Assembly: GCF_026248685.1 (NCBI RefSeq) | Contig: NZ_CP111036.1 | Span: forward strand, 2,108,001-2,172,000 | Reading direction: 5' to 3' | Length of the DNA stretch: 64,000 nucleotides | Source: Haladaptatus caseinilyticus | GTDB lineage: Archaea > Halobacteriota > Halobacteria > Halobacteriales > Haladaptataceae | Part shown: piece after piece, positions 42,861 to 52,495 of the stretch | Numbering within the stretch: position 1 is the first letter of the stretch | How the letters are laid out: the number at the start of each line of letters is the position of its first letter | Notes under the pieces: model-generated | Database searches by the model: none | Seen by the model: the letters and a program-made list of their open reading frames with translations, nothing else | What the model was told of the DNA's origin: nothing | Program-made: the position numbers and the translations under genes

Positions 42861-44012
42861 TCAGCGAGCAATGTTGCCATGTGACACGACATGCGTTGGC
42901 GATTGCCATATAGTTACGTCATCACGCGGGTCGGCGTCGAGGACGACGAGGTCCGCCCCGTACCCTTCCTCGACCAACCCGACGTCGGTACGCCCGAGCA
43001 GGTCGGCGGCGTTGACAGTCGCGGCCTCCAGCGCTTCTTCTGGGGTTAGACCATATTCGACCATCAACGCCAGTTCTTCGGGGATGTCACCATGGAAGTT
43101 GAACGGCGTCCCGGCATCGGTCCCCATCGCTATCTTCACGCCCGCGTCGATTGCGTACTCGAAGGCGTCGTCCATCGCCTCCGCTGCTTCCGCTCCTTTT
43201 TCGACCGCGTACTTGGGAATACCTGCTCCGACGCCTTCGGTCAGAATCCCGTGTGACGCTTTGACAGTCGGTACCCAGTACGTTCCTCGTTCGGCCATGA
43301 GTTCCGCCGCTTCACGATCCATGAAGGTCCCATGTTCGATGCTCGAAATCCCGGCGCGAACAGCGTTTTTGATGCCAGCAGCCCCGTGCGCGTGAGCCGC
43401 GGTCGGGACGCCTTTCGCGCTCGCAGCTTCGACGAGTGCGGTGAGTTCATCCTCGTCCAGTTCGGGCGCACCGGTAATCGCACCTTCCGTGAGAACGCCA
43501 CCGGTGGCCATGCATTTGATGACGTCCGCACCGCGTTTCAACTGCTCTCTGACTGCCTTCGTGATCTCTGCAGGGCCATCCGCCTCACGGCCGAACCAGT
43601 GGCCGTGTCCCCCCGTCATCACGACGTTCTCGCCACAGGCAACCACGCGCGGGCCGTCGATAACTCCGTCCTCCACTGCGTCCCGCGCGTCGATAGCGAG
43701 CGACGTAGGCGCGCCGAGGTCACGAACGGTCGTCACCCCGGAGTTCAGTGCCGCCGCGAGGTTTGCGACTGCGCGGTAGGCAAGCATGGTCTCGTTCTCG
43801 TCTACGACGTCGGTGACATCCGGTCGACCGTCCATCATTACGTGAACGTGTGCGTCGATGAGACCCGGTGCGACGAACTTCCCGCTCGCATCGATTTCTT
43901 CGTCGCCGTCGGGAACGTCCCCGATGGCCACTATTTTGCCGTCTTCGACCGCAACGTCCGCTTCCCTGATACCGGTTGCGTCCACCACATCCCCACCGCG
44001 AAGTACGAGCAT
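42861..44012 (-). CDS. Metal-dependent amidohydrolase (imidazolonepropionase-like)
   Basis: The 383-residue enzyme has the amidohydrolase fold. Metal ligands are visible in LIDAHVHVMMDG (HxH), the Lys in ADVIKCMATGG, His in PTAAHAHGAAGI and SIEHGTFMD, and Asp in MGTDAGTPFNFHGD. Family members hydrolyse cyclic amides, peptides or related compounds. The ATG at 44012 is preferred over 44036, whose extra residues are hydrophobic and not conserved. The substrate is unknown. The next upstream gene on this strand is 307 bases away. Confidence 0.92.
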   Translation of the reverse strand: MLVLRGGDVVDATGIREADVAVEDGKIVAIGDVPDGDEEIDASGKFVAPGLIDAHVHVMMDGRPDVTDVVDENETMLAYRAVANLAAALNSGVTTVRDLGAPTSLAIDARDAVEDGVIDGPRVVACGENVVMTGGHGHWFGREADGPAEITKAVREQLKRGADVIKCMATGGVLTEGAITGAPELDEDELTALVEAASAKGVPTAAHAHGAAGIKNAVRAGISSIEHGTFMDREAAELMAERGTYWVPTVKASHGILTEGVGAGIPKYAVEKGAEAAEAMDDAFEYAIDAGVKIAMGTDAGTPFNFHGDIPEELALMVEYGLTPEEALEAATVNAADLLGRTDVGLVEEGYGADLVVLDADPRDDVTIWQSPTHVVSHGNIAR

Positions 44013-44319
44013 TACCAGCACGAGAATGGCTACCAAGAAATACCTCTGGGTCGCGGCAGGGAGGGCGAATCCGAAGCACGGCGACGTTTGGATTTCACGG
44101 GGAACGAACGATCACGGTGAAAACAAACGGGATGTGAAAACCCATCATTTTCGGGAACGGGCACGCCGCTATCGAGTGCCGGTTCGGGGTGACGGACGAC
44201 GACGTAACCGACCCCGAAGAAGTCGCGGACATCACCCTCACGGCGCGCATGGAAAGCTCGACCGTCAGTGAACTCGACGTGTGCCGCCGTGACGAGTTCG
44301 CTGACTTCTCGTTCGGTCC
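44013..44319. other. 307-base stretch without a recognised gene
   Basis: Between the amidohydrolase start and the end of the flavoprotein gene, both on the minus strand, only unconvincing frames are present. A minus-strand frame crossing 44030-44300 has some protein-like text but no start signal or family match. No repeat or RNA gene is seen. Confidence 0.4.
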
Positions 44320-45360
44320 TTATCCGTACCCTTCGTATTGGATATGCTCGTCCGGAACACCGAGCTTTCGTGCCATTCCGGCGAGACGGGACACCATCGC
44401 ATTGACACCGCATGCGTACACCTCCAGATTCTCGGGGTCGATTCGTGCGTCGATATCGTAGGCCGGGTCGCCCCCCGCCCGTTGTGCCGCGTCCGGAAGC
44501 GGGACGTTCTCGTCGAGATACTTCGTAAGCGTTTGTTGGACGTATGCCGTCTCACCGTCCCAGTCGGTGAGATACTCCTCGCGCGAACAGGTTGGCACGA
44601 AGTGGAAATTTTCGTGTTCGTCGGCCAGTTCGTGGAACTCCTGGCGGTACGGCAGGTCGTCCTTCCATGCCGCACCGAGGAAGAGCCAGAGGTCGCGTTG
44701 GGTTCCATCGTGTTCGTCTCGGCACTCCTCCAGGGTATAACGAATCATGCTCCGAAGCGGGGCCACACCGGTTCCGGTGGCGAGAAATGCTATATCCCGT
44801 CCGGAAGGTTCTTCGAGCACGAAGTCGCCGTTCGGCCCACGAACCGTCACCTCGTCGCCCTCGGAGAGGTTTTCGAACAGTTTCGACGTAAGTCGCCCGT
44901 CCGGAACCCGTCGCATGCAAAATTCGATAACATCCTCGTTCGGCGAACTGGCGACGGAATACGGCCGTGGCGTGTCCTCGTATCGGACGGTGATGTACTG
45001 GCCAGGCGAGAACCCGATGTTCTCTTCGGGATCGACTCGCACTCGGAGCAACGCGGGGTACGGACGATTGTATCGCGATTTCAGGGACAAAAGAACGGTC
45101 GATAGCTGTTCGTGACTCCCCCCTTCGTCTGCCAGCAACGATTCCACCTCATCCCAATCGATGTCGTTCGACGGCGGTTGTTCGACACGCCCTACCCACT
45201 CGTCACGACCGGTTCCTCGAAACAGTTCGGTGACGCGTTCGATCACATCCTCGGTACGGTTGTGGCCCATCCTCCCGACCGCGGCTACGGTCGCCGAATC
45301 AGTTACCAGGGGTAACTCCTCGGCTCGTTCGTGCTGTGTATGTTGCGATGGGACCGTCAT
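44320..45360 (-). CDS. FAD/NAD(P)-dependent ferredoxin-reductase-like oxidoreductase
   Basis: The 346-residue protein has an N-terminal helical extension of about 85 residues, then a FNR-type FAD domain with YITVRYEDTPRPYSVASSP (the RxYS FAD motif) and GEDEVTVRGPNGDF-like phosphate binding, then the NAD(P) domain with ATGTGVAPLRSMIRY and a C-terminal YACGVNAMVSRLAGMARKLG. It transfers electrons between NAD(P)H and a ferredoxin, flavodoxin or oxygenase component. No oxygenase gene lies next to it. ATG 45360 is used; a longer frame begins at 45396. Confidence 0.9.
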   Translation of the reverse strand: MTVPSQHTQHERAEELPLVTDSATVAAVGRMGHNRTEDVIERVTELFRGTGRDEWVGRVEQPPSNDIDWDEVESLLADEGGSHEQLSTVLLSLKSRYNRPYPALLRVRVDPEENIGFSPGQYITVRYEDTPRPYSVASSPNEDVIEFCMRRVPDGRLTSKLFENLSEGDEVTVRGPNGDFVLEEPSGRDIAFLATGTGVAPLRSMIRYTLEECRDEHDGTQRDLWLFLGAAWKDDLPYRQEFHELADEHENFHFVPTCSREEYLTDWDGETAYVQQTLTKYLDENVPLPDAAQRAGGDPAYDIDARIDPENLEVYACGVNAMVSRLAGMARKLGVPDEHIQYEGYG

Positions 45361-45411
45361 CACTGAGCTAGTTGTAGCGAAACGGACGAGCGTCAAAACG
45401 TTTCTTGCCGT

Positions 45412-48400
45412 TTACGAAAGCGCGTCCGCGACTTTCTCGATGGGATGTGGTGGTTCGTCCCCTTGCCAGTCGCCGAGTTGTGTCCGACAGGATGCGCCCG
45501 GTGCGACGGTTTCGGTTCCGTCGCTCGCCTCGACTTGCTCGAACAAAATCGAGCCGACCGCTTTGCTCATCGAATAATGTTCGGCCTCGTAACCGAAGCT
45601 CCCCGCCATGCCACAACAACCGGAATCGAGTGCGTCCACTTCGTACCCAGCAGTGCGGAGAACGTTCACCGCGTGGCCGTCCTTTTTCGTCGCTTTCTGA
45701 TGACAGTGGCCGTGGTAAGTCAGCGACCCGGTTCCGTCGAACGGGAGGTCGAAGTCGAATGCGTCGAGATATTCACAGATGCCGTAGGCGTTGGCGGCCA
45801 ATCGCTCGGCCTCAGTTCGGAGCCCCCCCGCTTCCGGGTCGGCGGAGCGCGGTTCGGTGTACTGACCGCTCGACGGGCCTGATTCCTCGCTCGCGGGGAG
45901 GAGATCGAGATAGTCGGACTGGAACATCACGGCGTCGGAAGGTTCGACGACGACGACATCCCAGCCATCGCGGACGAACGGTGCGAGCGCCGAGACGTTC
46001 GTCTCGGCCTGCTCGCGTGCCCTGTCGAGGAACCCTTTCGAGTGAGCAGGTCGCCCGCTTGCCGTTACATCGTTCGGAATTCGAACGTGAACTCCGGCCG
46101 CTTCGAGCACTCGGACTGCGGCCATCCCGGCCTCGGGATGGTTGTAGTTCGTGTAGGTGTCCGGGAAGAGCAGGACGCGCCGGGTCGCGTCCTGCTCGGG
46201 GATTCGTGGCCCACGGGCTTCGAACCAGTCTTCGAGGCTTTCGGCGTGGAATTTTGGAAGGCGACGCTCGCTGGCGATGCCGACCGTCTTCTCCGCGAGA
46301 AATCGCGAACCGGGGAGTTTCGTCGCCCAGTTCGAAATCGGGGCGAGTGTGCTTCCGAGCGCGGACAGACGATCGATGTTCGCGAAGAGTCGGTCGCGGA
46401 GGCTCGCACCGTGTCGTCGATGATGTTCGTGTTCGACTTCCGCTTTGAGCTTCGCCATATCGACGCCCGAAGGGCAGTCCCGTGCACAACCCTTACAGCC
46501 GATACAGAGGTCCATCACTTCGTGCATGAACTCCACGTCGAACGCCTCGTCCTCGGGAAGTGATCCGCTCATGGCCTGTCGGAGCATATTCGCCCGGCCT
46601 CGCGTGCTCGTGATTTCCTCGTCCGCCGCGCGGTAGGTCGGGCACATCACGCCGCCGGTCGTCTCCTGTCCGCCGCGGCAACCACCACAGCCGTGACAGA
46701 GTTCGGCCATCCCCTGAAACCCGTTCTCGTTGTCCCAGTCGAGTACGGGATCGAACCCGGAATCGAACCCGTATCCGGGGTCGAATCGGAGGTTCTCGGT
46801 CATATCCACGTCGCCACAGACCTGTCCGGGGTTGAGGAGCCAATCCGGGTCGAACGCCGTCTTCAGGCCACGAAACACACCCCAGACGTGATCGCCGTAC
46901 AGCTTTCGATTCCACTGGGTCCGGGCGCGTCCGTCACCATGTTCGCCGGATACGCTCCCGCCATATTCGACGACGAGGTCGGTCACGGCGTCCGCGATGG
47001 CTTCCATCTGATTCACGCCGGTCGGGCTTTTCGTGTCGACGAGTGGCCGAATGTGCAGACACCCAGGTCCGGCGTGCGCGTAAAAACTGGCGAAGGTGTC
47101 GTTGTCCTCCAACACTTGCTGGAAGTCCTCGACGTACTCCGGCAGGTTTTCGGGCGGCACCGCGGCGTCCTCGATGAACGAGATGTGTTTCGCGTCGGAT
47201 GTTCGCGAAAGTAGGATCGGAAGTCCGGATTTCCGGAGTTTCCAGAACCGAGCGCGGTCGGCCTCGTCGTGGGCCTCCATCGCCGAGAGTGCGGATTTTC
47301 CCTCGCGGTCATCCCGCAGTTTGGCGACCTTCTCCCGGCCGTCCTCGTCGTCCTTCGCGTAGAACTCCACGAGCAGAACCGAATCGGTTCCCTCGGGCAA
47401 CATCTCCACCACGTCGTGGAACTCCTCCGTGTCGCGAGCGAGCGAGATGAGCACGTCGTCGAGCACTTCGACCGCGGACGGATCGTGGTCCAAAATCGGT
47501 GCAACGTCCGCCATCGCGTCGATGAGGCTGTCGTAGGTCAGAAGCGCAATCGACTTCGTTTCCGGAATCGGTTCGAGGCGTACGGTAGCTTCCGTGATGA
47601 TCGCAAGCGTACCCTCGCTTCCGGCGAGGAGACGGGCGAGGTTGACCGTTCCTTCTTCACCCTCTCGTACCAGACGATCCAGATTGTATCCCGACACGTT
47701 GCGCTTCAACTGCGGGAACACGTCCCGAATCGCGTCGGATTCCTCCTCGATGATTCGGAGCACCTCGGCGTAGATTCGAGCTTCGAGGTCGCGTTCGTCC
47801 GTCGAACCCCCTTCGTCCGCCCGTTTCCGAAGTTCGTCCATCGTGATCTCCCCGAATCGCGTCACGGTTCCGTCCGCCAACACGACTTCGCACTCCTCGA
47901 TGTATGCCTCGGTTTTCCCGTATTTCAGTGAATGGGAACCGGTCGAGTTGTTTCCGATCGCGCCGCCGAGCGCGCTTTTGTCCCCCCACGCAGGGTCGGG
48001 GGCGAACTTCAAATCGTGGTCCGCGAGCGCGCGGTTCAGTTCGCCGAGAACGATACCGGGTTGTGCACGAGCGGTTCGGTTCTCGGGGGAAAAGTCGAGG
48101 AGGCCGTCCATATGTCGGGTGAAATCCAGGACAACGGCTTCGTTGACGGATTGCCCGGCCAAACTCGTTCCACCGCCCCGTGGGAGGACCGGAATTCCGC
48201 GCTCGGCACAGTAGGTCGTCACCGCCGAAACGTCGTCAGTGGACGTCGGGAAGACGACACCGATAGGAGTGACTTCGTAGGCGCTGGCATCCGTCGCGTA
48301 AAGCTGCCGGGAGTACTCGTCGAATCGAACGTCGCCTGTTACTCGACTCCGGAGGTCCGCGACGAGTCCTGGGCGTGCTACATCGTCGTCTTGATAATCG

Positions 48401-48459
48401 TAGTTCGCCCGGTCGTCGCGGGCGGGGTCTGTCGCGTCGCCCGCGTCACGTGTTGCCAT
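45412..48459 (-). CDS. FAD-linked oxidase fused to Fe-S/CCG domains, D-lactate dehydrogenase type
   Basis: The 1015-residue protein joins a GlcD-like flavin domain to a GlpC-like electron-transfer domain. The FAD-binding segment has VLPRGGGTSLAGQSV and GNNSTGSHSLKYGKT (about 95-190). FAD-oxidase C follows. Two [4Fe-4S] motifs are present: CHGCGGCRGG...MCP (about 585-605) and CIGCKGCARDCP (about 650). Two CCG-like segments are GHCHQK (about 917) and GCCGMAGSFG (about 949). It should oxidise D-lactate or a similar 2-hydroxyacid at the membrane and pass electrons to quinone. It stands alone, 51 bases from the flavoprotein gene. Confidence 0.93.
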   Translation of the reverse strand: MATRDAGDATDPARDDRANYDYQDDDVARPGLVADLRSRVTGDVRFDEYSRQLYATDASAYEVTPIGVVFPTSTDDVSAVTTYCAERGIPVLPRGGGTSLAGQSVNEAVVLDFTRHMDGLLDFSPENRTARAQPGIVLGELNRALADHDLKFAPDPAWGDKSALGGAIGNNSTGSHSLKYGKTEAYIEECEVVLADGTVTRFGEITMDELRKRADEGGSTDERDLEARIYAEVLRIIEEESDAIRDVFPQLKRNVSGYNLDRLVREGEEGTVNLARLLAGSEGTLAIITEATVRLEPIPETKSIALLTYDSLIDAMADVAPILDHDPSAVEVLDDVLISLARDTEEFHDVVEMLPEGTDSVLLVEFYAKDDEDGREKVAKLRDDREGKSALSAMEAHDEADRARFWKLRKSGLPILLSRTSDAKHISFIEDAAVPPENLPEYVEDFQQVLEDNDTFASFYAHAGPGCLHIRPLVDTKSPTGVNQMEAIADAVTDLVVEYGGSVSGEHGDGRARTQWNRKLYGDHVWGVFRGLKTAFDPDWLLNPGQVCGDVDMTENLRFDPGYGFDSGFDPVLDWDNENGFQGMAELCHGCGGCRGGQETTGGVMCPTYRAADEEITSTRGRANMLRQAMSGSLPEDEAFDVEFMHEVMDLCIGCKGCARDCPSGVDMAKLKAEVEHEHHRRHGASLRDRLFANIDRLSALGSTLAPISNWATKLPGSRFLAEKTVGIASERRLPKFHAESLEDWFEARGPRIPEQDATRRVLLFPDTYTNYNHPEAGMAAVRVLEAAGVHVRIPNDVTASGRPAHSKGFLDRAREQAETNVSALAPFVRDGWDVVVVEPSDAVMFQSDYLDLLPASEESGPSSGQYTEPRSADPEAGGLRTEAERLAANAYGICEYLDAFDFDLPFDGTGSLTYHGHCHQKATKKDGHAVNVLRTAGYEVDALDSGCCGMAGSFGYEAEHYSMSKAVGSILFEQVEASDGTETVAPGASCRTQLGDWQGDEPPHPIEKVADALS

Positions 48460-48500
48460 AGATGTGCGTAGGGCAAGGGGGGCGAAAAGTGATGGGGGAG

Positions 48501-49445
48501 TTATGCCCGTCTAGCGGTCGGCGAAAGCGAACGAACGACCGCGAACAGTGCGTCTCGCTTCAGCAAAGCGAACCCGGCGAAGATGGCCCCGAAACCGACG
48601 AGCGTCGTCGTCGCAACCAGTTCGCCAAGCAGTGCCCAACTGAGGAGTGTCGCAACCACGGGTTCGAGGTACGCGACCAGGTTGAGTTCGGTCGGGCCGA
48701 TTTCGTCGAGTAGGTGGAAGTAGAGCAGGAACGCGACTACCCCGGAGATGAGCACCAAGTAGAGGAGCGAGACGACGGCGGGAATCGACCAGTTGATCGT
48801 GGTGTGAGATTCACCTCGCGCCGTGCTGAGGGCGTGGAGGAGTGCGGACCCGACAATCATCGCCCACCCCTGAAGCGCGGGAAGCGAGAGTTCGGAATCG
48901 AGCGGTTGGGTGAGCACCGAACCGAGCGCGAACGAGACTCCGCCGAGGAAGACGAGGGAGATTCCGACGACGCCGACCGAAAGGAGGTTCTCCGGGTTGG
49001 GGTCGGCGACGATGGCGACACCTGCGACACCGAACGCGAATCCGAGAATGCCGAGTGGCGTGATGTGTTCGTCGGCAAACATCGCGCTGGCGAAAACGGC
49101 GGTCAGGACCGGTGAGAGACTAATGATGACCGCCGCAAGCGCGCCGGGCACGTGCTGTTGGCCGAGATACAGGAATCCGTGGTGGCCCGCGATGATGAAC
49201 ACGCCGATAGCCAGAATCGCCAGTACGTCCGCCCTGCTTTTCGGCTTCCAGCGGTCGGTCGTGACGATCGCGTAGCCGAGGATGGCCAACCCAGCCATGT
49301 CGTATCGGAGGGCCGCAAACAGGATCGGCGGAAAGTGGTGCAGGCCGACGTCGATGCCGACGAAGGATGCGCCCCAAAATCCGGCGAGCAGTACGAATAA
49401 TACCTCAGTCCGTGGTAGTAATCTACCGACTTTAGTCGATATCAT
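48501..49445 (-). CDS. EamA/DMT family transporter
   Basis: The 314-residue protein has ten helices in two EamA repeats, with GFWGASFVGIDVGLHHFPPI at the first helix and HLLDEIGPTELNLVAYLEPVVA in the second half. It is a different paralogue from those at 38120 and 63352. It is divergent from the Lrp-type regulator gene 207 bases away, which may control it, as Lrp proteins often control neighbouring exporters. Substrate unknown. Confidence 0.9.
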   Translation of the reverse strand: MISTKVGRLLPRTEVLFVLLAGFWGASFVGIDVGLHHFPPILFAALRYDMAGLAILGYAIVTTDRWKPKSRADVLAILAIGVFIIAGHHGFLYLGQQHVPGALAAVIISLSPVLTAVFASAMFADEHITPLGILGFAFGVAGVAIVADPNPENLLSVGVVGISLVFLGGVSFALGSVLTQPLDSELSLPALQGWAMIVGSALLHALSTARGESHTTINWSIPAVVSLLYLVLISGVVAFLLYFHLLDEIGPTELNLVAYLEPVVATLLSWALLGELVATTTLVGFGAIFAGFALLKRDALFAVVRSLSPTARRA

Positions 49446-49620
49446 AGATTTCTATCCAAGCCTTATTCCTACGCCTTGTTAAATGCTTCTACAACATTAT
49501 CGTTCGATACTGAATCACAGACAATATTTGCCCATCAGATGGCTCTTGTATCTCTTTGTTCGATAATTAATAGCACAGTCTTCGAGAGAGTGTGTCACTC
49601 TCACTCGTCCAAACTCCAGA

Positions 49621-49628
49621 GATTAAGT
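49621..49628 (+). promoter_or_regulatory. TATA-like box for the Lrp gene
   Basis: GATTAAGT lies 25-32 bases before the ATG at 49653. This supports a leaderless start there and not at the upstream ATG 49629, which falls on the box itself. The stretch 49446-49620 is AT-rich and carries the divergent promoter of the EamA gene. Confidence 0.5.
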
Positions 49629-49652
49629 ATGGGTACCGTACAAGTTAGACCA

Positions 49653-50138
49653 ATGGACGAACGCGACGTCACCCTGCTCAAGGCGATTTCGGACCTGGAG
49701 ACCGGAAGTCCCGAAAAACTCCACGAGGAAACCGGCATCCCGGTTTCGACCATCCACTACCGATTGAACAACCTCCGGGATGCGGGTGTCATCGAAAACG
49801 ACCTTTACGACATCGATTTGGAGGAGTTCGGTCTCGGCGTCACAGTTGTCGTGGAAGTGTTCGCCGATTACACGGGGTCGTACGCGGATTTCGGCGAGAA
49901 AATCCTCGAGATCGAGGGCGTCACGCAGGCGTATTTCACGATGGGTGAGACGGACTTCATCGTCGTCGCCCATCTTACCGGCCGCGAGATGGTCGAACGA
50001 CTCATTAGCGATTTCGAGAGCATCGAAGAAGTGGACCGGACGAACTCGACGTTCGTTATCTCGACACTCCGTGATTCCCACCGCGTTCTTCAGAGCTACA
50101 GTCTCGAAACGTTGGTGGCGGAACTCGCGGAAGACTGA
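49653..50138 (+). CDS. Lrp/AsnC family transcription regulator
   Basis: The 161-residue protein has an N-terminal HTH (MDERDVTLLKAISDLETG to STIHYRLNNLRDAGVI, about 1-45) and a C-terminal AsnC-type ligand-binding domain (about 60-145). The recognition helix STIHYRLNNL is clear. It should bind DNA as a dimer or octamer and respond to amino acids. It is divergent from the EamA exporter gene. The chosen ATG 49653 gives the family-typical start and fits the TATA box; ATG 49629 is the alternative. Confidence 0.9.
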   Translation: MDERDVTLLKAISDLETGSPEKLHEETGIPVSTIHYRLNNLRDAGVIENDLYDIDLEEFGLGVTVVVEVFADYTGSYADFGEKILEIEGVTQAYFTMGETDFIVVAHLTGREMVERLISDFESIEEVDRTNSTFVISTLRDSHRVLQSYSLETLVAELAED

Positions 50139-50197
50139 GGGAAGTCAGTCCCACCGCGAACGAAAGCCGGAAAACTCCCCTCGTCGTACGTCGAACC

Positions 50198-50776
50198 ATG
50201 ATTCGAAATATCGCGACGGGCGTCCAGTCGTTCACCAGCAACGCGTTTCTCGTTGCTGGCGACCAACGCGTGCTCGTCGATACGGGCGCGAACTTCGACG
50301 CAGTCGGCGAAATCAGGACCCACGTGGACGACTTGGACGCGGTCGTCCTCACGCACACACATCCGGACCACGTCGGAAACCTCGAAAGCGTAAAGGACGC
50401 CTTCGACGTGCAATCGTTCGGCTTCGACACTGACCACCCCGGCGTCGATGTCGGGATCGAAGACGAGGAAACGGTCGCTCTCGGCGACGACGACTACCTC
50501 GCGCTCCACACGCCGGGACACAAAAACGACCATCTCTGCTTTTATTCGAAATCGGCGGGTATCCTCTTCGCTGGCGACCTCATCTTCCAGAACGGCAGTT
50601 TCGGCAGAACCGATCTCGAAGAGGGTGACAGGGAAACCCTCATCGAAAGTATCGACCGCGTGGGCGCTACCGTTGACGAGGACCTACTGGAAATGCACAC
50701 CGGCCACGGACCGAGCGTAACGACGAACCCGTATCACGACATCGAACTCGCTGGAAAGGCGGCGAGAATGTACTGA
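50198..50776 (+). CDS. Metallo-beta-lactamase-fold hydrolase
   Basis: The 192-residue protein has the MBL signature: LTHTHPDHVGNL (HxHxDH), LHTPGHKNDH, the Asp in LFAGDLIFQ and the last His in MHTGHGPSV. It is a short form close to glyoxalase II-like hydrolases. Metal ligands are complete. It begins 59 bases after the Lrp gene and may be co-transcribed. Substrate unknown. Confidence 0.92.
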   Translation: MIRNIATGVQSFTSNAFLVAGDQRVLVDTGANFDAVGEIRTHVDDLDAVVLTHTHPDHVGNLESVKDAFDVQSFGFDTDHPGVDVGIEDEETVALGDDDYLALHTPGHKNDHLCFYSKSAGILFAGDLIFQNGSFGRTDLEEGDRETLIESIDRVGATVDEDLLEMHTGHGPSVTTNPYHDIELAGKAARMY

Positions 50777-50795
50777 TCTAACCGCTTCGGCATGT

Positions 50796-51584
50796 CTACA
50801 GAAGCGCTTCGTACGCGCATTCGTACACCGTCTCGATTTTTGTGGGGTCGTTCCGTTCCGCCTTCGTCAGGGGTTCGAGCGTGTGTGTATCCCGCTCGTC
50901 GAGCAGATTCACGACGCTTTCCACCCGCTTTTCGAGTGATCCATCGCGAGCACTGCTGTCGGCGACTTCACAGGCTTTCGCGTAGCGTGCCCCGTCGTAC
51001 ACCCGAAGCCTTCGTGGTTCGACCACGGCGACGGTGTCGAACTCGATTCCCTGAATTGGGCGGGCGATATCGCTGTAAGACTCGACGACAGCACGGTCTT
51101 CGGTTCGGATTCGTTCCGCCAGTGCACGAAAATGTGGAAGATAGCGTCGCTCCGTCTGGTCGTTCAATTCGGGGAGGGATTCGATGGTAACCGAATCGGA
51201 GAGGGGGAGATTCTCGCGGACCGCTGTTGGAAGGTCCGCCGACCCGTTCACCACGAACCCCTCGCCGACACGGTCCACGAGGAACTCACGATGGGTTTGG
51301 CCGAGCAGTCCCTGTCCCTTTCCCGGTGCGGGCCACCAGAGTCGATGAACCGGATTGACCGCTTCCGGGGAGTGGTCGCCTGCGCTTGCCGCCGCGAGTC
51401 GTGCCGCGTCCTTGCCGTAGAGTCGTCCCTCGGAGATGGCCGTCATTGCATCGTCGTGGTCGAACCAGAAGTCGTTGCCCGCACGGGGCTTGAATCCCAC
51501 GCCGTTCAGGTACGAGAGCAGTCCGACCGTGAACGTCGTCTTCCCCGCATCGACCCGGTCGCTTCCCGCGACGAGAAGCGTCAT
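50796..51584 (-). CDS. P-loop ATPase, dethiobiotin-synthetase-like
   Basis: The 262-residue protein starts with a P-loop-like GSDRVDAGKTTFTVGLLSYL that recalls the dethiobiotin synthetase (GTDTxxGKT) and related SIMIBI NTPases. Later it has AVVESYSDIARPI and FDTVAVVEPRRLRVYDG. No biotin genes lie nearby. It may be a haloarchaeal ATPase family of unknown role. Its ATG at 51584 overlaps the stop of the upstream gene by four bases (ATGA), so it is coupled to the DUF5827-like protein. Confidence 0.75.
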   Translation of the reverse strand: MTLLVAGSDRVDAGKTTFTVGLLSYLNGVGFKPRAGNDFWFDHDDAMTAISEGRLYGKDAARLAAASAGDHSPEAVNPVHRLWWPAPGKGQGLLGQTHREFLVDRVGEGFVVNGSADLPTAVRENLPLSDSVTIESLPELNDQTERRYLPHFRALAERIRTEDRAVVESYSDIARPIQGIEFDTVAVVEPRRLRVYDGARYAKACEVADSSARDGSLEKRVESVVNLLDERDTHTLEPLTKAERNDPTKIETVYECAYEALL

Positions 51585-51847
51585 GTCTTCAACCCGTAGT
51601 AGCCGGGTTCCTCGTCGCTCGGCGGTTCCGCGACGACGAGGTCGTCCGCGTTACGCATGATCCACGGAATCGCCCAATCGAGCAGAATGGTTTCCGTCTC
51701 CACGTCGATTTCGGCGTCCGGGTCGAGCCCCTGCAAGAGGCGAGCGATTTCGTACACGCTGTACATCGAGTCGTCGTCGAGCAGCTCGTCCGGTTCGTAG
51801 AAATCGCAGGGATACAACTGCTCGAAGTCGTCTTTCGGTCTCGGCAT
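51581..51847 (-). CDS. Small acidic protein, DUF5827-like
   Basis: The 88-residue protein starts at ATG 51847 with MPRPKDDFEQLYPCDFYEP and has the segments YSVYEIARLLQGLDPDAE and LDWAIPWIMRNADDL, ending GYYGLKT. I recognise this as a haloarchaeal conserved family. It is coupled to the downstream ATPase by the overlapping stop and start. A longer frame from 52039 runs over the intergenic promoter region and is rejected. The function is unknown. Confidence 0.8.
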   Translation of the reverse strand: MPRPKDDFEQLYPCDFYEPDELLDDDSMYSVYEIARLLQGLDPDAEIDVETETILLDWAIPWIMRNADDLVVAEPPSDEEPGYYGLKT

Positions 51848-51956
51848 ATCGGTGGATATGCGCGTCTCGGCGTAAAACCTCACGAATCGAGTCGCGATCG
51901 GAGAAACTATTTCCGACGGTCGAATCCAATTGTAACAGACCATATTCATAACCGAA

Positions 51957-51967
51957 TTTTTATAATG
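51957..51967 (+). promoter_or_regulatory. TATA box of the DUF7522-like gene
   Basis: The stretch ATTTTTATAAT is the strongest TATA match in this intergenic region and is centred about 29 bases before the ATG at 51991. It supports that start over the ATG at 51973, which is only 6 bases from the box. Confidence 0.55.
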
Positions 51968-51990
51968 TATCAATGAAGATAGAGAATGAC

Positions 51991-52425
51991 ATGTGCGAGG
52001 AACAGGGGAGTGAGGCAAAAGAGGCGTTAGTGTCGGCATTTGCCGAGTTCGGCGGCGAACATCTCCGTGACATCTGGCTGTTCGACCAATCCGATTTCGA
52101 AATGCTGTATCTGCGGGACGACATCGCGGAGAAACTCGAAGGGATAAACGTCTCGAAGTTCGTCGATAACGAGCGGTTCGGTTTCGTCACCCGGGATACG
52201 TACGACCAGTTGTACTACGCGTCCTACCAGTATACGGTGCGTGGGTTCGACGATTTCGAACAGTTTCGGATGTTCTTCGCGGACGACGAGCGAAACGTCG
52301 GAGTGTTCGCCAGCCTCGACCTGCAATCCGGCGGTCACGATTACGAATCGCTCTTCCAGCACGTGACCGACATCGCGTCCGGCTACGACGTTCCGGCGAT
52401 TTCATCGGCGGAAGCCGAGGAGTGA
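51991..52425 (+). CDS. Conserved haloarchaeal protein, DUF7522-like
   Basis: The 144-residue acidic product contains LRDIWLFDQSDFEMLYLRDDIAEKL-type text, then FVTRDTYDQLYYASYQYTVRG and FFADDERNVGVFASLDL. These are conserved features of a haloarchaeal family of unknown function, probably a small alpha/beta protein that acts in the cytoplasm. The start is chosen from the TATA spacing. It is divergent from the DUF5827-like gene and convergent with the superoxide dismutase genes. Confidence 0.75.
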   Translation: MCEEQGSEAKEALVSAFAEFGGEHLRDIWLFDQSDFEMLYLRDDIAEKLEGINVSKFVDNERFGFVTRDTYDQLYYASYQYTVRGFDDFEQFRMFFADDERNVGVFASLDLQSGGHDYESLFQHVTDIASGYDVPAISSAEAEE

Positions 52426-52495
52426 CGAGAACGATAGAACGATATCGCAGTCGCTTTCCACGTTTCGACGCGAAAAATATCGGTTGGTTTAGCCC

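Noticed and set aside
45301-45317. Perfect 7-base inverted repeat AGTTACC/GGTAACT
   Set aside because: It lies inside the flavoprotein coding sequence near its N terminus and is explained by codons; no operator role is supported.
49476-49652. N-terminal extension of the Lrp gene from an upstream ATG
   Set aside because: The extension is not acidic, has no family similarity and covers the AT-rich region with the TATA-like box. The ATG at 49653 gives the usual Lrp start.
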